DNA of 36,625 nucleotides from Chloroflexota bacterium (GTDB taxonomy: Bacteria > Chloroflexota > Limnocylindria > Limnocylindrales > CSP1-4), in the NCBI GenBank assembly GCA_025358525.1, contig JANYJI010000060.1, forward strand, positions 1-36,625, given 5' to 3'. The notes beneath the pieces were generated by a model. That model searched no databases and had not been told where the DNA came from. It saw only the letters and a program-made list of their open reading frames with translations. Within the stretch, counting starts at the first letter, position 1, and the number at the start of each line of letters is the position of its first letter. Below are positions 36,451 through 36,625 of the stretch, in pieces. A program made the translations under genes and the position numbers.

Positions 36451-36625
36451 AGTTCGGGGCGGTTCGAGGGCGGGTTCCGACCATATCAAAGGCCGCGCTT
36501 GAGCGTGTTGGGGGCCCAAGGCGGCAGCCTCAGGCCGCTCGGAGGGACGTCGCGACTTGATACGAGTCATGGGGTGGCTAGGCGAAGTCGCTCGTGCCCC
36601 GATCCGTTAGGGAAGCGCAACGCTG

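Noticed and set aside
36234-36570. Short ORFs at the right edge (68, 62 and 75 aa)
   Set aside because: No SD, no recognisable motif, and the nucleotide repeats fall in different frames, suggesting non-coding DNA.
1-36625. CRISPR arrays, IS elements, prophage, tRNA or rRNA genes
   Set aside because: No regularly spaced repeat-spacer arrays, transposase/integrase motifs, cloverleaf-like sequences or rRNA segments were seen on reading; a tRNAscan/Infernal run would be needed to be certain.

Overview
High-GC bacterial chromosomal window, gene-dense, with no obvious phage, IS, CRISPR, rRNA or tRNA. Codon usage and gene content look Chloroflexota-like, but that is a weak inference. Left part (about 1-19.4 kb) is phosphate and polyphosphate biology: phoU (cut by the left edge), pstB-A-C-S, a DUF47 PhoU-like gene and a PhoR-like kinase. 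It is followed by a minus-strand run DUF971 > YbjQ > ppk1 > CYTH-CHAD > SixA-like > histone-H1-like basic-tail protein. Then come a P-type ATPase, a NatAB-like ABC pair, a ligase-like nucleotidyltransferase with degenerate catalytic motifs, and PPK2. Middle part (19.5-31.7 kb) is nitrogen/arginine: an MFS transporter, argH, an Amt transporter, a 27-aa single-TM micro-ORF absent from the ORF track, and a minus-strand run argC-J-B-R-G that continues almost without gaps into a soluble GAF histidine kinase and an OmpR-type response regulator. Right part (31.7-36.2 kb) is a redox/export group: trxB > ABC exporter > OsmC > CPBP protease. The observations I rate highest are: (i) a ligase-like protein lacking the motif I lysine next to PPK2; (ii) four 11-bp-phased GCYACC repeats upstream of amt, near an OmpR-family regulator encoded in the arginine operon; (iii) an ARG-box/promoter overlap predicting a near-leaderless argC mRNA; (iv) the polyP operon ending in an H1-like protein; (v) the unannotated 27-aa membrane micro-ORF with its own SD and terminator. 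All were read by eye; no searches were run.
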